64,000 nt of DNA from Roseimicrobium sp. ORNL1 (GTDB lineage: Bacteria; Verrucomicrobiota; Verrucomicrobiia; Verrucomicrobiales; Verrucomicrobiaceae): NCBI RefSeq assembly GCF_011044495.1, contig NZ_CP049143.1, forward strand, positions 3,286,001-3,350,000, read 5' to 3'. Under the pieces are notes generated by a model, which was not told the origin of the DNA, did no database searches, and saw nothing but the letters and a program-made list of their open reading frames with translations. A program made the position numbers and the translations under genes. Shown here in pieces: positions 36,989-45,502 of the stretch (position 1 is the first letter of the stretch; the number at the start of each line of letters is the position of its first letter).

Positions 36989-37135
36989 ATGAAGAAAATT
37001 GGACTTTTTGTGTTGGCTGGTCTGGCTATCGGATTGATTCACGGCGCATTCGATCAAACGTCTCGTCGGCTGCCGAAAAGCTTAAATGCGGAAGCGTGTG
37101 ATCCCGGGGATACTGATCCATCGGCTGATCAGTAA
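36989..37135 (+). CDS. Small exported peptide with a single C-terminal Cys, copy 2
   Basis: 48 codons: MKKIGLFVLAGLAIGLIHG is a clear signal sequence, followed by a short basic stretch (TSRRLPKS) and an acidic tail EACDPGDTDPSADQ with one Cys. The layout, size and Cys-x-Pro match the copy-1 peptide at 23897, although direct identity is low. It lies 76 bp from the divergent HTTM gene and 39 bp before the RHS-like gene, nearly the same spacing as in copy 1. The acidic tail would suit a modification enzyme acting on Glu/Asp or Cys, but this is speculation. Confidence 0.6.
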   Translation: MKKIGLFVLAGLAIGLIHGAFDQTSRRLPKSLNAEACDPGDTDPSADQ

Positions 37136-37174
37136 GGTGAGATTTAGGTGAAACGCGGCTTGCTATAGCACCAT

Positions 37175-38515
37175 ATGAAACGTGAATTAATCATAGTATG
37201 GTTTCTATGGCTCGCGGGGGCGGTCTCCGCTCAAGACCTGTCTGCCCTCTTTATTCGTAGGCAGTCGAATGCGCTGGGACTTGCGGATCGTTACGGGTAC
37301 TGCACCTACTGGAAGGACGTGGGACAGAGTGTCTTGATTGACGGTCACCAGGTGCCGCTGCAGCTAAGGTTTGCCACAGCTCCAGATCAGCAGTTCGGCA
37401 GATTGTTTGGACAGGGCTGGTGGTGCCCGTTGTTGGAATGTTGCGTCATTCAGCGTTCGGAAACGGGATTGATTCTCTATACGCCCGGCGGAGATCGCGT
37501 GGATTTATTGAAAACTCCTGGAAAACCCAACCAATATGCTTCCAAAAACGGGAGGTGGTTGGGTGAGGTACAAGGAGGTGATTTTAAGGTGGCCTTCGAC
37601 TCTGAAAATGAATTTGAGTTCAAAGGAGGGCGTATTTCACGCTTCGTAACTAAAGGTAATACTTACCGTTGGATCTATAAAGATGATGTTCCTGTGGCAC
37701 TTGTCGCTGACAAAGAAAGGAAGACCTTGCTGGAAGTCCGCTACGGGGCCAACTCCTTGGTTAATAAGATTATAGCCCCTGGTGCAGAGGTGGACGCTGA
37801 ATACACCTCATTTCCTATCGTCGGGAGTTTGGGGGGGCGTGCAACGGTTGTGGGATTAAAGCACTCATTGGCAAGTCTGCGTTCAAAGGGGACAGACATC
37901 ATCAAGCTGACGTACGAGCTTGAGTCGCTGGGCTCCTTTGTGGTTGCTCGTGGCGTCGAAAATGGAGCGAAAAATCTATTGATGGAGTGGAGTGCTTCGG
38001 AAGGTCTCCTAAAGCGAGACGAATTCCGTGCCTATCAAGTTTCGCCTCAGGAGGGTGGGGTCTCGCGGCCCAAGATCACGGCCATATGGAACGACGGACG
38101 CACGGAATGGTACGCATACAACGAAAAGACGGGTGTCGCTGAACGACGTCTGCCCGATGGCACCTTTAATCGGCTATACTATGTGTTGACGCCTGGGCTG
38201 GCCCAAGGTAAACTACGCAAGAGCGAGATGCTGGACAGTAACCAGGTCCTCGAATCCTCGTGTGTTTCGCAAAGAGATTCAAACGGGAAGTTAAAGCGTT
38301 CGGTGGTCAGCGGTAAAGGCTGTTCCGAGGTAACGGAGTACGCCAACGGCGCGGCTGTCAAAATTGTGAGAGACGGGAAAGTCATCTTTGACGCGTCCAC
38401 GCCCTCCTCATTCAATGTGTTCTCCAAGTTCCTACAAGCCACGCAAACTTCTCCACCAATGACAAAGGCAGAGAATTCTCAGGTGCAACAATCAAAGTCC
38501 ACAAGCCTCAATTGA
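37175..38515 (+). CDS. Exported YD/RHS-like beta-repeat protein, copy 2
   Basis: 446 residues with a signal peptide (IIVWFLWLAGAVSAQD). The mature part aligns with copy 1: RQSNALGLADRYG, FGQGWWCPLLE, and later NDGRTEWYAYNEKTGVAERRL followed by RLYYVLTPGLAQGKLRK, matching copy 1 RYHYVLTPGPNYGKVRR. The repeats are YD/RHS-like beta hairpins with no toxin or protease domain. The tail is Ser/Thr/Gln-rich and disordered. It overlaps the next gene by ATGA. Paralogous conservation with the HTTM gene and the peptide in both places argues that these genes function together. Confidence 0.72.
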   Translation: MKRELIIVWFLWLAGAVSAQDLSALFIRRQSNALGLADRYGYCTYWKDVGQSVLIDGHQVPLQLRFATAPDQQFGRLFGQGWWCPLLECCVIQRSETGLILYTPGGDRVDLLKTPGKPNQYASKNGRWLGEVQGGDFKVAFDSENEFEFKGGRISRFVTKGNTYRWIYKDDVPVALVADKERKTLLEVRYGANSLVNKIIAPGAEVDAEYTSFPIVGSLGGRATVVGLKHSLASLRSKGTDIIKLTYELESLGSFVVARGVENGAKNLLMEWSASEGLLKRDEFRAYQVSPQEGGVSRPKITAIWNDGRTEWYAYNEKTGVAERRLPDGTFNRLYYVLTPGLAQGKLRKSEMLDSNQVLESSCVSQRDSNGKLKRSVVSGKGCSEVTEYANGAAVKIVRDGKVIFDASTPSSFNVFSKFLQATQTSPPMTKAENSQVQQSKSTSLN

Positions 38516-38916
38516 TCATCCATATTATGCGTACTCCTACGATTCTAATGGGCCTAGTTACCTCGGTCGCTTTCTCGTTAATATTGTTCCAATATGCCCA
38601 TTCGCAGTGTTGTCCCTACGGCTATGAGAATGATAGCTTGGAGTCCTATCTTGCGAATTGTGGCCAAAAAGTGAATGGCCATTGCCAGGGGGATTCTTGC
38701 AACGCTCAACAAGCTCCCAGCAGCGAAAAATGCGGAGCTGGCAACTACCTCTCCGATTGCGACTATGAACAGCGGGGTGGTGGCGTGTTCTGGACTATTG
38801 AGGGTACATGCAAAACTGATGACAACTGCGGTTGTACCAACGCGCAGCGCACCTTTTATGACGCGGATTGGCCATGGTACGAGGTCACTAGTACGGAATC
38901 GATAAACTGTGATTAA
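38512..38916 (+). CDS. Exported Cys-rich protein, copy 2
   Basis: 134 residues from the ATG overlapping the RHS-like stop; an ATG at 38527 would also preserve the signal peptide (ILMGLVTSVAFSLILF...AHS). The mature ~100 residues contain more than a dozen cysteines (QCCPYG, ANCGQ, GHCQGDSC, EKCGAG, SDCDYE, TCKTDDNCGC, INCD), consistent with a small disulfide-rich domain. I do not recognise it. It takes the same operon role as the Cys-rich protein at 26701. The next gene begins at the stop of this one. Confidence 0.65.
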   Translation: MIIHIMRTPTILMGLVTSVAFSLILFQYAHSQCCPYGYENDSLESYLANCGQKVNGHCQGDSCNAQQAPSSEKCGAGNYLSDCDYEQRGGGVFWTIEGTCKTDDNCGCTNAQRTFYDADWPWYEVTSTESINCD

Positions 38917-39898
38917 GATGAGGTATTCACGTCACCCATTAACATCCATGTTCGGTGCCCGCCTATTGATGGGCACCTGCTTCATGCTGATTGCTCCAAT
39001 TGTCGTCCTTTCTGGCGATGTTTTGCCCCTCGCAGACATCGTTAAGACTCAGACCCAGTTGAGCTACGGCAGTCAATTCGTTTGGGAGGTGGAGCATGAA
39101 ACCTCAAGTGCCGAGTTGTCGCGCGTTATCCGCAGGTATGAGGAGAAGGCAAAGAGGCCTTATCCGGGGAATAGAGATGTTAGCAAGCCGCAGCTCGTCT
39201 ACCAGAGAATTGTCACTTCGCTGTTAAGCGCTGGCGCCTACACATCCAGGGTGGAAATTTCACGTGATCCAGGTTTTGAAAAACCTTCGGTGGAGGAATG
39301 GCTCGTTCCCGGGGACGGAATGTGTTACAACACGTCGTTTGCGAATAAAGAGCTTACGGTCTATAAACTCGACCAAATGAACCCGTTGATCGACTTGGAC
39401 GGGCTCTGGGGATTTTTGCGGATGAACTTGGAAAGGCCGTCTGCTAAACCCGAAGTAATACCGGGGAATTTTACCCTTCCCAAGGTGCTAGGCGGAGAGA
39501 ATCCACAATGGCGCGTGATTTTAGACGAAGGGCGGTTGGAGATCCTCTTCTGGTTTGATGCGACAAAGGGCGTCATCCGACGGGTCGCCCAAGTGGAAGA
39601 CGGTTTCGTCCGGTGCGACTGGACTGTCAGCAGTGACAAATACGAAAATGGAGTCTGGCCGACAGAGGTCAAAAGCACACTGTATATCCCAAAAAGCGAA
39701 GAGATTCAGGTGAAAAAGGTGTGGAAGCTCAAGGAGGTTAAGATTGGCGCCGTGCGCTCTCTTCCCTCTCTTCCCAAATTGGATGGCATGCGAGGCATCA
39801 AGGACATGACCCAAGGCTCTCCCGTTTTTATGAGCTTAAGGACTCTTTTGCAGATGAAGAAATTGCCAGAAACCCAACCGCAAGCAGAGAAAAAGTGA
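38909..39898 (+). CDS. Exported protein of unknown function in the copy-2 cassette
   Basis: 329 residues from GTG at 38909; ATG at 38918, just past the preceding stop, is an equally possible start. A signal peptide is present (ARLLMGTCFMLIAPIVVLSG). The mature part is mostly beta, with alternating hydrophobic strands and paired Trp/Val motifs (FVWEVEHETS, DWTVSSDKYENGVWP) reminiscent of LolA/outer-membrane lipoprotein carrier-like folds, but this is not a firm assignment. It occupies the place of the PDZ protein in copy 1 without showing a PDZ domain. It overlaps the DUF1573 gene by GTGA. Confidence 0.6.
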   Translation: MIKMRYSRHPLTSMFGARLLMGTCFMLIAPIVVLSGDVLPLADIVKTQTQLSYGSQFVWEVEHETSSAELSRVIRRYEEKAKRPYPGNRDVSKPQLVYQRIVTSLLSAGAYTSRVEISRDPGFEKPSVEEWLVPGDGMCYNTSFANKELTVYKLDQMNPLIDLDGLWGFLRMNLERPSAKPEVIPGNFTLPKVLGGENPQWRVILDEGRLEILFWFDATKGVIRRVAQVEDGFVRCDWTVSSDKYENGVWPTEVKSTLYIPKSEEIQVKKVWKLKEVKIGAVRSLPSLPKLDGMRGIKDMTQGSPVFMSLRTLLQMKKLPETQPQAEKK

Positions 39899-40893
39899 GA
39901 CGAATCTATCCCGCCCTCTTCATTTTCGCCTTAATCTTGACTTCTTGCAAGCGCGCGGATCTCAGGGAACTAGTGCCGCAGAAAGATCCCGTGGTAGTTC
40001 CTGCGACCAAGGAAGGTGAGAGAATTGTCATTCCCATCACCTTTCACAATTCAAGTAACCGGCAACTCCGGATCGAGAAGATTTCCAGTTCGTGTTCTTG
40101 TGCGGCCATAAAGGAGTATGCGGGAACTCCGGTGGCAGCTTACGGAGATATTGCTGTGGAAGTAGTTGTCAAAGTACCCGCGGTTGTGGGGTTGCGTGAA
40201 ACAACCATTGCTGTCGAGTATTCCATCAACGGAGAGACCAAGTTTACCCAAGCAAAAGTCCGCACATGGAGCGAACCCCGGCTTGGTTTCATGCTCTATC
40301 CCAAATTTGGAGGGCATACGCAATCCGAGGATGGAGCAATTTCGATTAGGACTGGTCGGCGATTTTCCGTGGTTATGCCCCCTGAAAAATTGAAGACATT
40401 GACTTTGCTTCAAACACCCACTCTGCTACTCGAAACCGAAGGTCCCGCAGAGGTGGTTCCAGACGCTGCCGGAAAATATAGCCGCCAGCGGTTTCTCATT
40501 CATCGAACTACGACAGATGTCGTGCCTGCATCAATCTCATATTTCCAAGCGATCATTGATCCGAACCAAAATTCCATTCGGGTTGAGCGTCATTCGTTGG
40601 CAGAGTCCCATCAGGCCACCGACGTCAATATCAACGTATTGGCTGACGTGGAGAAGGGTGAAGACGGTGCTTTGACCTTGGTCGCACATTTGCCCGACTG
40701 GTACACAAAATATACGCCGACTAAGACTGATGAATCTCATGTGACATGGATGCCCAAGGAGAATGGGGTTTTGCTCAAGCTACCAGCTATTAATTCAGAG
40801 TCCCGGGTCGTCAGGGCACAACTCAGCCTTACATCAGTGTCTGAAAACCCACGGACAATTAACTTGAGTTTGATACGGATCCTTCCGCCGTAG
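39895..40893 (+). CDS. DUF1573-domain lipoprotein
   Basis: 332 residues starting with GTG that overlaps the preceding stop. The N-terminus has a short hydrophobic stretch ending in a lipobox, LILTSCK, so the protein should be a lipoprotein. The first ~110 mature residues match DUF1573 (an immunoglobulin-like beta sandwich): IPITFHNSSNRQLRIEKI, then SSSCSCAAI with two cysteines, and a GLRETTIAVEY strand. The remaining ~200 residues add two more beta domains. DUF1573 proteins frequently accompany MauE/thioredoxin-type redox genes; a MauE gene lies nearby at 34723. It is the last gene of the copy-2 operon. Confidence 0.8.
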   Translation: MRRIYPALFIFALILTSCKRADLRELVPQKDPVVVPATKEGERIVIPITFHNSSNRQLRIEKISSSCSCAAIKEYAGTPVAAYGDIAVEVVVKVPAVVGLRETTIAVEYSINGETKFTQAKVRTWSEPRLGFMLYPKFGGHTQSEDGAISIRTGRRFSVVMPPEKLKTLTLLQTPTLLLETEGPAEVVPDAAGKYSRQRFLIHRTTTDVVPASISYFQAIIDPNQNSIRVERHSLAESHQATDVNINVLADVEKGEDGALTLVAHLPDWYTKYTPTKTDESHVTWMPKENGVLLKLPAINSESRVVRAQLSLTSVSENPRTINLSLIRILPP

Positions 40894-41076
40894 GGGATAA
40901 CCTCGTCCAGCCAGGCATTCCCCTTCCGTAGTCCTGGCAGCGTGCGAGTTCACAATTGGTCGTACCCGATACACTATGACGTCTATGACGTCAGGCTGGT
41001 CACCATCAGGGAACTATGGTGGCCCAGCAGGCCTGCGGGCGGGCAGGGCAGTGAGTAAGGTGTGTAGAAGTATGCT

Positions 41077-41400
41077 TGTGGTTAGCCCAACATGGACATC
41101 TAGCAATCCATGGAGAGCTTCTGTGCTTTTCGGTAACTCTGTGAGGCTACCGTCTTTCAGCGACTCCGTAAAACTGTTGAAAAAGCTCTACACATTCCGG
41201 TCCTCAGAGGCGGAGTTCTTCGGTTTTCTCCACTCGCTCAGCACAGGAGGAATGAGACGATTGTTGCACATACCGACATCAGTAGCTCGAATGACAAGGT
41301 CGTGTGCTTGGATATCGTCGAGGTCAGCTTTCTTGTAGGCGGCGATGCGTTTGTCCTGGTGATGCCACTTCTCCATCAATTGGACCAAATGACTTTTCTG
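41077..41400 (-). pseudogene. Remnant of a DUF932 (phage/plasmid-related) gene
   Basis: The minus strand encodes KRIAAYKKADLDDIQAHDL, PPVLSEWRKP, then after an in-frame TAG (41190-41188) SFFNSFTESLKDGSL and LPKSTEALHGLLD. These match the conserved C-terminal half of DUF932 (TIGR03299) proteins in order and spacing, with the stop replacing the usual Trp of WSLFNAFTE. Upstream of about 41400 the similarity is lost. It is a decayed mobile-element gene. The rest of the 756-bp gap (40894-41649) holds no other recognisable gene. Confidence 0.75.
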
Positions 41401-41649
41401 CTTCTCTCGGCTTGACGCTCTCTGATTAGGCAAGGGTTTGTGTGACGAAAGACTTCTCGCAACGTGTGTGGTTGATCGTTTTCCGACGAGGCCAAGTGAA
41501 GCGGGGGCATTCAGACTTTTTGTCGTCACGACTCTTGAGAAATTGGAATGCGGAGATGCCGCCAGCCAGATGATGCGCATTGCGGAATGCACAAATGACG
41601 GCAGACCGTTTTGTTTCTTCGACGTGGCGTTGCAACCGAAACTGGAGAT

Positions 41650-43665
41650 CTACGGCCGGACTCGTGCTCGCACGAAGGCGACATGGATGCGGTCCTTCTT
41701 CATCGCGTCAGGAGTCTGCCTGATGCCAAGGCACTGGGCTTTTCCGGGGAGGAGGATGAGATTGTGCGTCCATTCCTCCGCCGTGAAGGTCGGTTTCGGC
41801 AGGTCGTACTGATGAGTTCTGGTGTACTCCAGAGATTCCTTCAAGGTGGGCAATACGGCGGGCTGCGTATCGTGATGCAGCGCGGAGGCGACACGAATGA
41901 CAGGTGTCGAACCAAACTCGGATTCCGCCAGGATGGAAAGCACGTCCACATTCCAGGAAGAACCGACGGAGGATGCCTCCAGAGCGGTGGGCCGGTAGCG
42001 ACCGTAGGGATTGTGGTCCACCGGATTGTATTCGGTCACAAAGGTCACCTGTTCGATATTCTGCACCAGGGCGGAACGCCTGCCGTTGGTGACCGAGGAG
42101 AGATGGCACACGATGCTGGCGGTGCCGTCCTGCACTTTGGCGAGTGCCTTCTGGAAACGCGACTCGTCATCGGTGGGCACTCCCTCTGTCTTTTGTCCTT
42201 CCCATGCCGCACGCTCGGAAGCAGGCAACTCGAAGACCACTGCCTCCAGGTCGAGTTGTTTATCCTGCGGGTCCTGCTCTTGTGGTAAGACTTTGAGCGG
42301 AGGTGTGCCCTCCGGCTGGTACAGCTCGGCGAAGAGCAGCAGCGTCTCACCTATCACCGGACCGGCATTTGCGTCGGCGCTCTTCAGGCACTCCGGGGTA
42401 GTCATGGTACCGACGAGCACGACGTTTTGCCCTTCACGGAACTCGCACGTGGCGTCCACCTGTTGCTGATAGAACTGGGGCTGCCGCATGATGAGTTCCG
42501 GTGCATCCAGAGCGCAGTCCCACTGTGCCCAGCGGAAGCGCGCGGGATCCAGCCGCAGCGAAAAAGTGAGCGCGCGGTTGATCAATTCCATCTCCAGCGA
42601 GACGCCAACCGGGCGTGTATCCCATGCGGACGGAATGGTGGGCATCTCCGTGGGAAAATGATGCTCGCGTACCGACGTGAGTGTGGTGCGGGATGAGGAT
42701 ACTGCCGAGCCACAGGCGAGGCGGCGGATGGCTTTCTTCTCGCGTGCCATGGCATGCAGCTTCGAGAGCAGCGCTGTGTCATTTCCAGACTCGCGGGCGG
42801 CGAGCAGCGCGAGAGCCTCCGGGTTTGCCACGCCGAAACCAAAGAACTGCACACGCGGGGGAGCAGGGGATTCCTTTCCACGGCTGGATGGGGAGGGGGA
42901 CGCTGCGGCGTTGGATCTCACCTGCGCCACCATGACGTCCAACTCCGGCTGGGAAGGTTTGCTTTCCCTTTCCATATCCGAGGCGGGCCGGATGAAGCCA
43001 ACGATGGCGTCTCTCCCCGGCAGCACTCGGACAGAAGTAATCAGGGTCTGTGCCAGAAAATCATCCTGCTCATACAGGCCGACTGCAGGGGTCTTGTTCT
43101 CCGGCCACACCAGAGGCCAGGGCACCTTGGTTGCCAGGCGAGACCGGGTTTCCGTGCGCCACAGGAGTGAGACTGCATACTTGCCGCCGGGGATGTCATC
43201 CAGCTTCATGCGCTTGCCGGAGAAGGGGTCGGTCGGGCCGAAGTCTCCCTCAAGTCCCTCCCATTGGCCTGCAGGGTATTCCCCTTCGAGGGTCGTGCCA
43301 AGAAACACGTCCTCCCAGCTGGTGGGCATCAATTTTGGGATGCCTTCCCAGTCCTGGTCGTTTTCTGTGACCCACTTGTAGACGGTGCCTTCCTTTGTCT
43401 CGAACCGGGTTCCCGGTGTGGCGGTGGTGGAGTTATCCCGCACGAGCTTCGCCGCACCGGAGTCGAGCCATGTGTAGAGTTGCTTTGAGAGGGCATCATC
43501 GGTAGGGCGCGCCTCCAGTGCCTGGAGGAACTTTTCCTCAGGCACGCGGATGATCATCTGGCGAATCTTGAGGGGCGGAAGCTCCGCACCCGTGCCGCTG
43601 GCGACCGTGGCGAGGGTACTCAGGAATGCGCCGGCAACGGTGATGGCGAGTCTAATCATGCTCAT
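41650..43665 (-). CDS. Large exported protein of unknown function near an ECF sigma factor
   Basis: The open frame extends to 43719, but the ATG at 43665 (or the neighbouring one at 43659) gives a normal signal peptide: MIRLAITVAGAFLSTLATVASG. The product is then about 671 residues with no membrane segment. It is rich in acidic residues and Trp in the N-terminal third and has a Ser/Pro linker near 285. No family signature is seen. It lies downstream of the sigma factor gene on the same strand, separated by about 400 bp and a strong hairpin. A secreted substrate or target gene of that sigma factor is possible but unproven. Confidence 0.6.
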   Translation of the reverse strand: MSMIRLAITVAGAFLSTLATVASGTGAELPPLKIRQMIIRVPEEKFLQALEARPTDDALSKQLYTWLDSGAAKLVRDNSTTATPGTRFETKEGTVYKWVTENDQDWEGIPKLMPTSWEDVFLGTTLEGEYPAGQWEGLEGDFGPTDPFSGKRMKLDDIPGGKYAVSLLWRTETRSRLATKVPWPLVWPENKTPAVGLYEQDDFLAQTLITSVRVLPGRDAIVGFIRPASDMERESKPSQPELDVMVAQVRSNAAASPSPSSRGKESPAPPRVQFFGFGVANPEALALLAARESGNDTALLSKLHAMAREKKAIRRLACGSAVSSSRTTLTSVREHHFPTEMPTIPSAWDTRPVGVSLEMELINRALTFSLRLDPARFRWAQWDCALDAPELIMRQPQFYQQQVDATCEFREGQNVVLVGTMTTPECLKSADANAGPVIGETLLLFAELYQPEGTPPLKVLPQEQDPQDKQLDLEAVVFELPASERAAWEGQKTEGVPTDDESRFQKALAKVQDGTASIVCHLSSVTNGRRSALVQNIEQVTFVTEYNPVDHNPYGRYRPTALEASSVGSSWNVDVLSILAESEFGSTPVIRVASALHHDTQPAVLPTLKESLEYTRTHQYDLPKPTFTAEEWTHNLILLPGKAQCLGIRQTPDAMKKDRIHVAFVRARVRP

Positions 43666-44073
43666 AGAGGAGAACAGCCGCTGATGCTGACTGTAGGCCG
43701 ATGGAAGGCCCGCGAACAAGGTCTATTCGACGGGGTATCGAGATGACGAGGGCATTAGCAATGGCCGAGCCCAAGTTTCCCCGAGCCCAGCCATTGCACC
43801 CAATACCAAGGGCCTGCGCACGGGGACCAAACCCGGGCGCAGGCCCGCATGATTTATTGTCTATGGTACCAACGCCAGCATTTATCCCGACGTGATGGTA
43901 AATTTGGAATGGAATAAATTACCAAGCCATTGCGCAACCTTTGCTCCACTCCATCTCGGCGTGTAAATGGGGTGGCACCCGGCATCCGGTAGGGAAATTC
44001 GAAGCGGGTTTTGTCCTGGATTGCATTGGATGGCACTTCGGTGGAAGTGAGGCGTACCCTGTTCCTGAAAACC
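43666..44073. other. Intergenic gap between sigma factor and exported protein genes
   Basis: Contains the strong stem-loop at 43810-43846. Other open frames here are short, overlap on both strands and lack family features. It probably carries the end of the sigma factor transcript and the promoter of the exported protein gene. Confidence 0.4.
43810..43846. terminator. Strong GC-rich stem-loop
   Basis: GGGCCTGCGC (43810-43819) pairs perfectly with GCGCAGGCCC (43837-43846). After a single A/G mismatch, an inner CGGG (43821-43824) pairs with CCCG (43832-43835) around a 7-base loop. It lies between two minus-strand genes; on the minus strand no clean U-run follows. A Rho-independent-like terminator, an mRNA stabiliser or a dispersed palindrome are all possible. 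Confidence 0.45.
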
Positions 44074-45399
44074 CTATTCCTCGGTATCAGGCTTCGCAGG
44101 CTTTCGGGGCGGCAGCAGCTGAACTCTGACACCGTCACTCGTCTGTTCCAGGGTGGGGTCAAAGCCAAACTCGAAAGCAGCGCCATCCAAGCGGTTGAGA
44201 ACCCAGTCCCGGGTTCGCTCGGGGTCATTGGAGACCACAGCCTCGACCCATGACGTAAACACGGGGCTGCCCAAATTTTCCGCGGTGGGTCCGAGCTGTA
44301 TGGCCCCGTCGCGCCCTTCGTGCTTCAAGGTGGCAATCGCCACGGCTGCGCCCTCGATCTTGCTCAGGGTTTCAGGTGTATTCACCAGGCGGAGGAAGCG
44401 TTTGTTCAGTTCCTGGAATTCCACGTCATGAGACATTTGTTCCCAAGACATGCCTTGGTGACGTTGAATGAAGCCCTCTACCTCCCGTCGCACGGCGTCT
44501 GACACGGGAGGAGGAAGGTGGTGCGCCGGTTCGCCAGTGTTGGTCTCGGCCATTTTGGTTTTGGCCCGTAATGTGCGTAAGGGAGCTGCGGCCTTGGCGG
44601 GTGGAGCGGCAGCCTGGGGTTTGGACTGGGCATTCTTGCTGCCTTGATTGAGAAGCATGAGGGGCACTCCAATCAAGGTGGCGGCCGCTACGGTGGTGAG
44701 CATGACCTTGGTGGTGTTCATGGCAAGAAGTGCGGGAGTGAGTGAGGAGATGGAGGTGCTGGAAGAACCGGCAGCCGTGCCGCTGATCGCGAGCTTGCCG
44801 AGCGAGGCAGTCAGGGAGGCTGGCGCCGCTTGCGTCGAGTTTGCGCTGAGCAGCACTGCGAGAGTGCTGCCGCAAAGGGCGTGCTTGCTGCGCAGTCGTG
44901 AGCGTAGCTCGGATATGCCGGAATTGAGCAGCCGTGACACCGTGGACTGGCTCACGCCGAGCTCGACCGCCAGCTCCTGCTGCGAGCAGTTCAAAAAGAA
45001 GTGCTGGACCAGGGGCCCGCGGAGTTTCTCTGGCAGTTCCTCTATCGCTTCATCGATGAGCGGTTCCAGTTTCTCCCAAGTCGCCTCACGTTCCATGTAG
45101 AGGTGCTCGCCAGCGGCCTCCTCATACCGGCGGCGTGTCACATCCGCCCGCACCACGTCCCTCGCCTTGTGCCATGCGACGCGGTGCAGCCACGCGCCCA
45201 CCGACTCCGTTACGCGCGCCGCGCTACGTGCCAGTTCCAGAAAGGTCTCCTGAGCCACCTCTTCCGCCCGGGCTGCGTCCTGTGTGATCCGTCGGGCCGT
45301 GGCAAAGACCATGCCTGCATGCGCCTGCACCAGTTGCTGAAACGCAAAGGCGTCATCGTGCTGGTGATAACGTTGCAGGCATGTCAGGTCGGCATTCAT
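44074..45399 (-). CDS. ECF RNA polymerase sigma factor with membrane-anchored C-terminal extension
   Basis: 441 residues. The first ~170 are a complete ECF sigma: region 2 (about 15-85, ending with AWLHRVAWHKARD) and region 4 (115-165) with the HTH SQQELAVELGVSQSTVSRLL. A Ser/Thr/Ala linker follows, then one membrane segment near 229-250 (VMLTTVAAATLIGVPLMLL), an Ala/Pro/Lys-rich stretch, and a ~130-residue soluble domain expected outside the cytoplasm. ECF sigmas with C-terminal extensions are known in Planctomycetes and Verrucomicrobia, where the extension may replace a separate anti-sigma factor by sensing the envelope. The neighbouring exported protein could belong to its regulon. Confidence 0.85.
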   Translation of the reverse strand: MNADLTCLQRYHQHDDAFAFQQLVQAHAGMVFATARRITQDAARAEEVAQETFLELARSAARVTESVGAWLHRVAWHKARDVVRADVTRRRYEEAAGEHLYMEREATWEKLEPLIDEAIEELPEKLRGPLVQHFFLNCSQQELAVELGVSQSTVSRLLNSGISELRSRLRSKHALCGSTLAVLLSANSTQAAPASLTASLGKLAISGTAAGSSSTSISSLTPALLAMNTTKVMLTTVAAATLIGVPLMLLNQGSKNAQSKPQAAAPPAKAAAPLRTLRAKTKMAETNTGEPAHHLPPPVSDAVRREVEGFIQRHQGMSWEQMSHDVEFQELNKRFLRLVNTPETLSKIEGAAVAIATLKHEGRDGAIQLGPTAENLGSPVFTSWVEAVVSNDPERTRDWVLNRLDGAAFEFGFDPTLEQTSDGVRVQLLPPRKPAKPDTEE

Positions 45400-45502
45400 G
45401 GTGGAGCACGCACCGTGCGGTAAACGCGAAGAGTCCGCCTAATGTCGCGCCCCGGCTCGCATTTATGCAGCGAATGTCGGCAGCAGTTGGAACACCTGCA
45501 CG

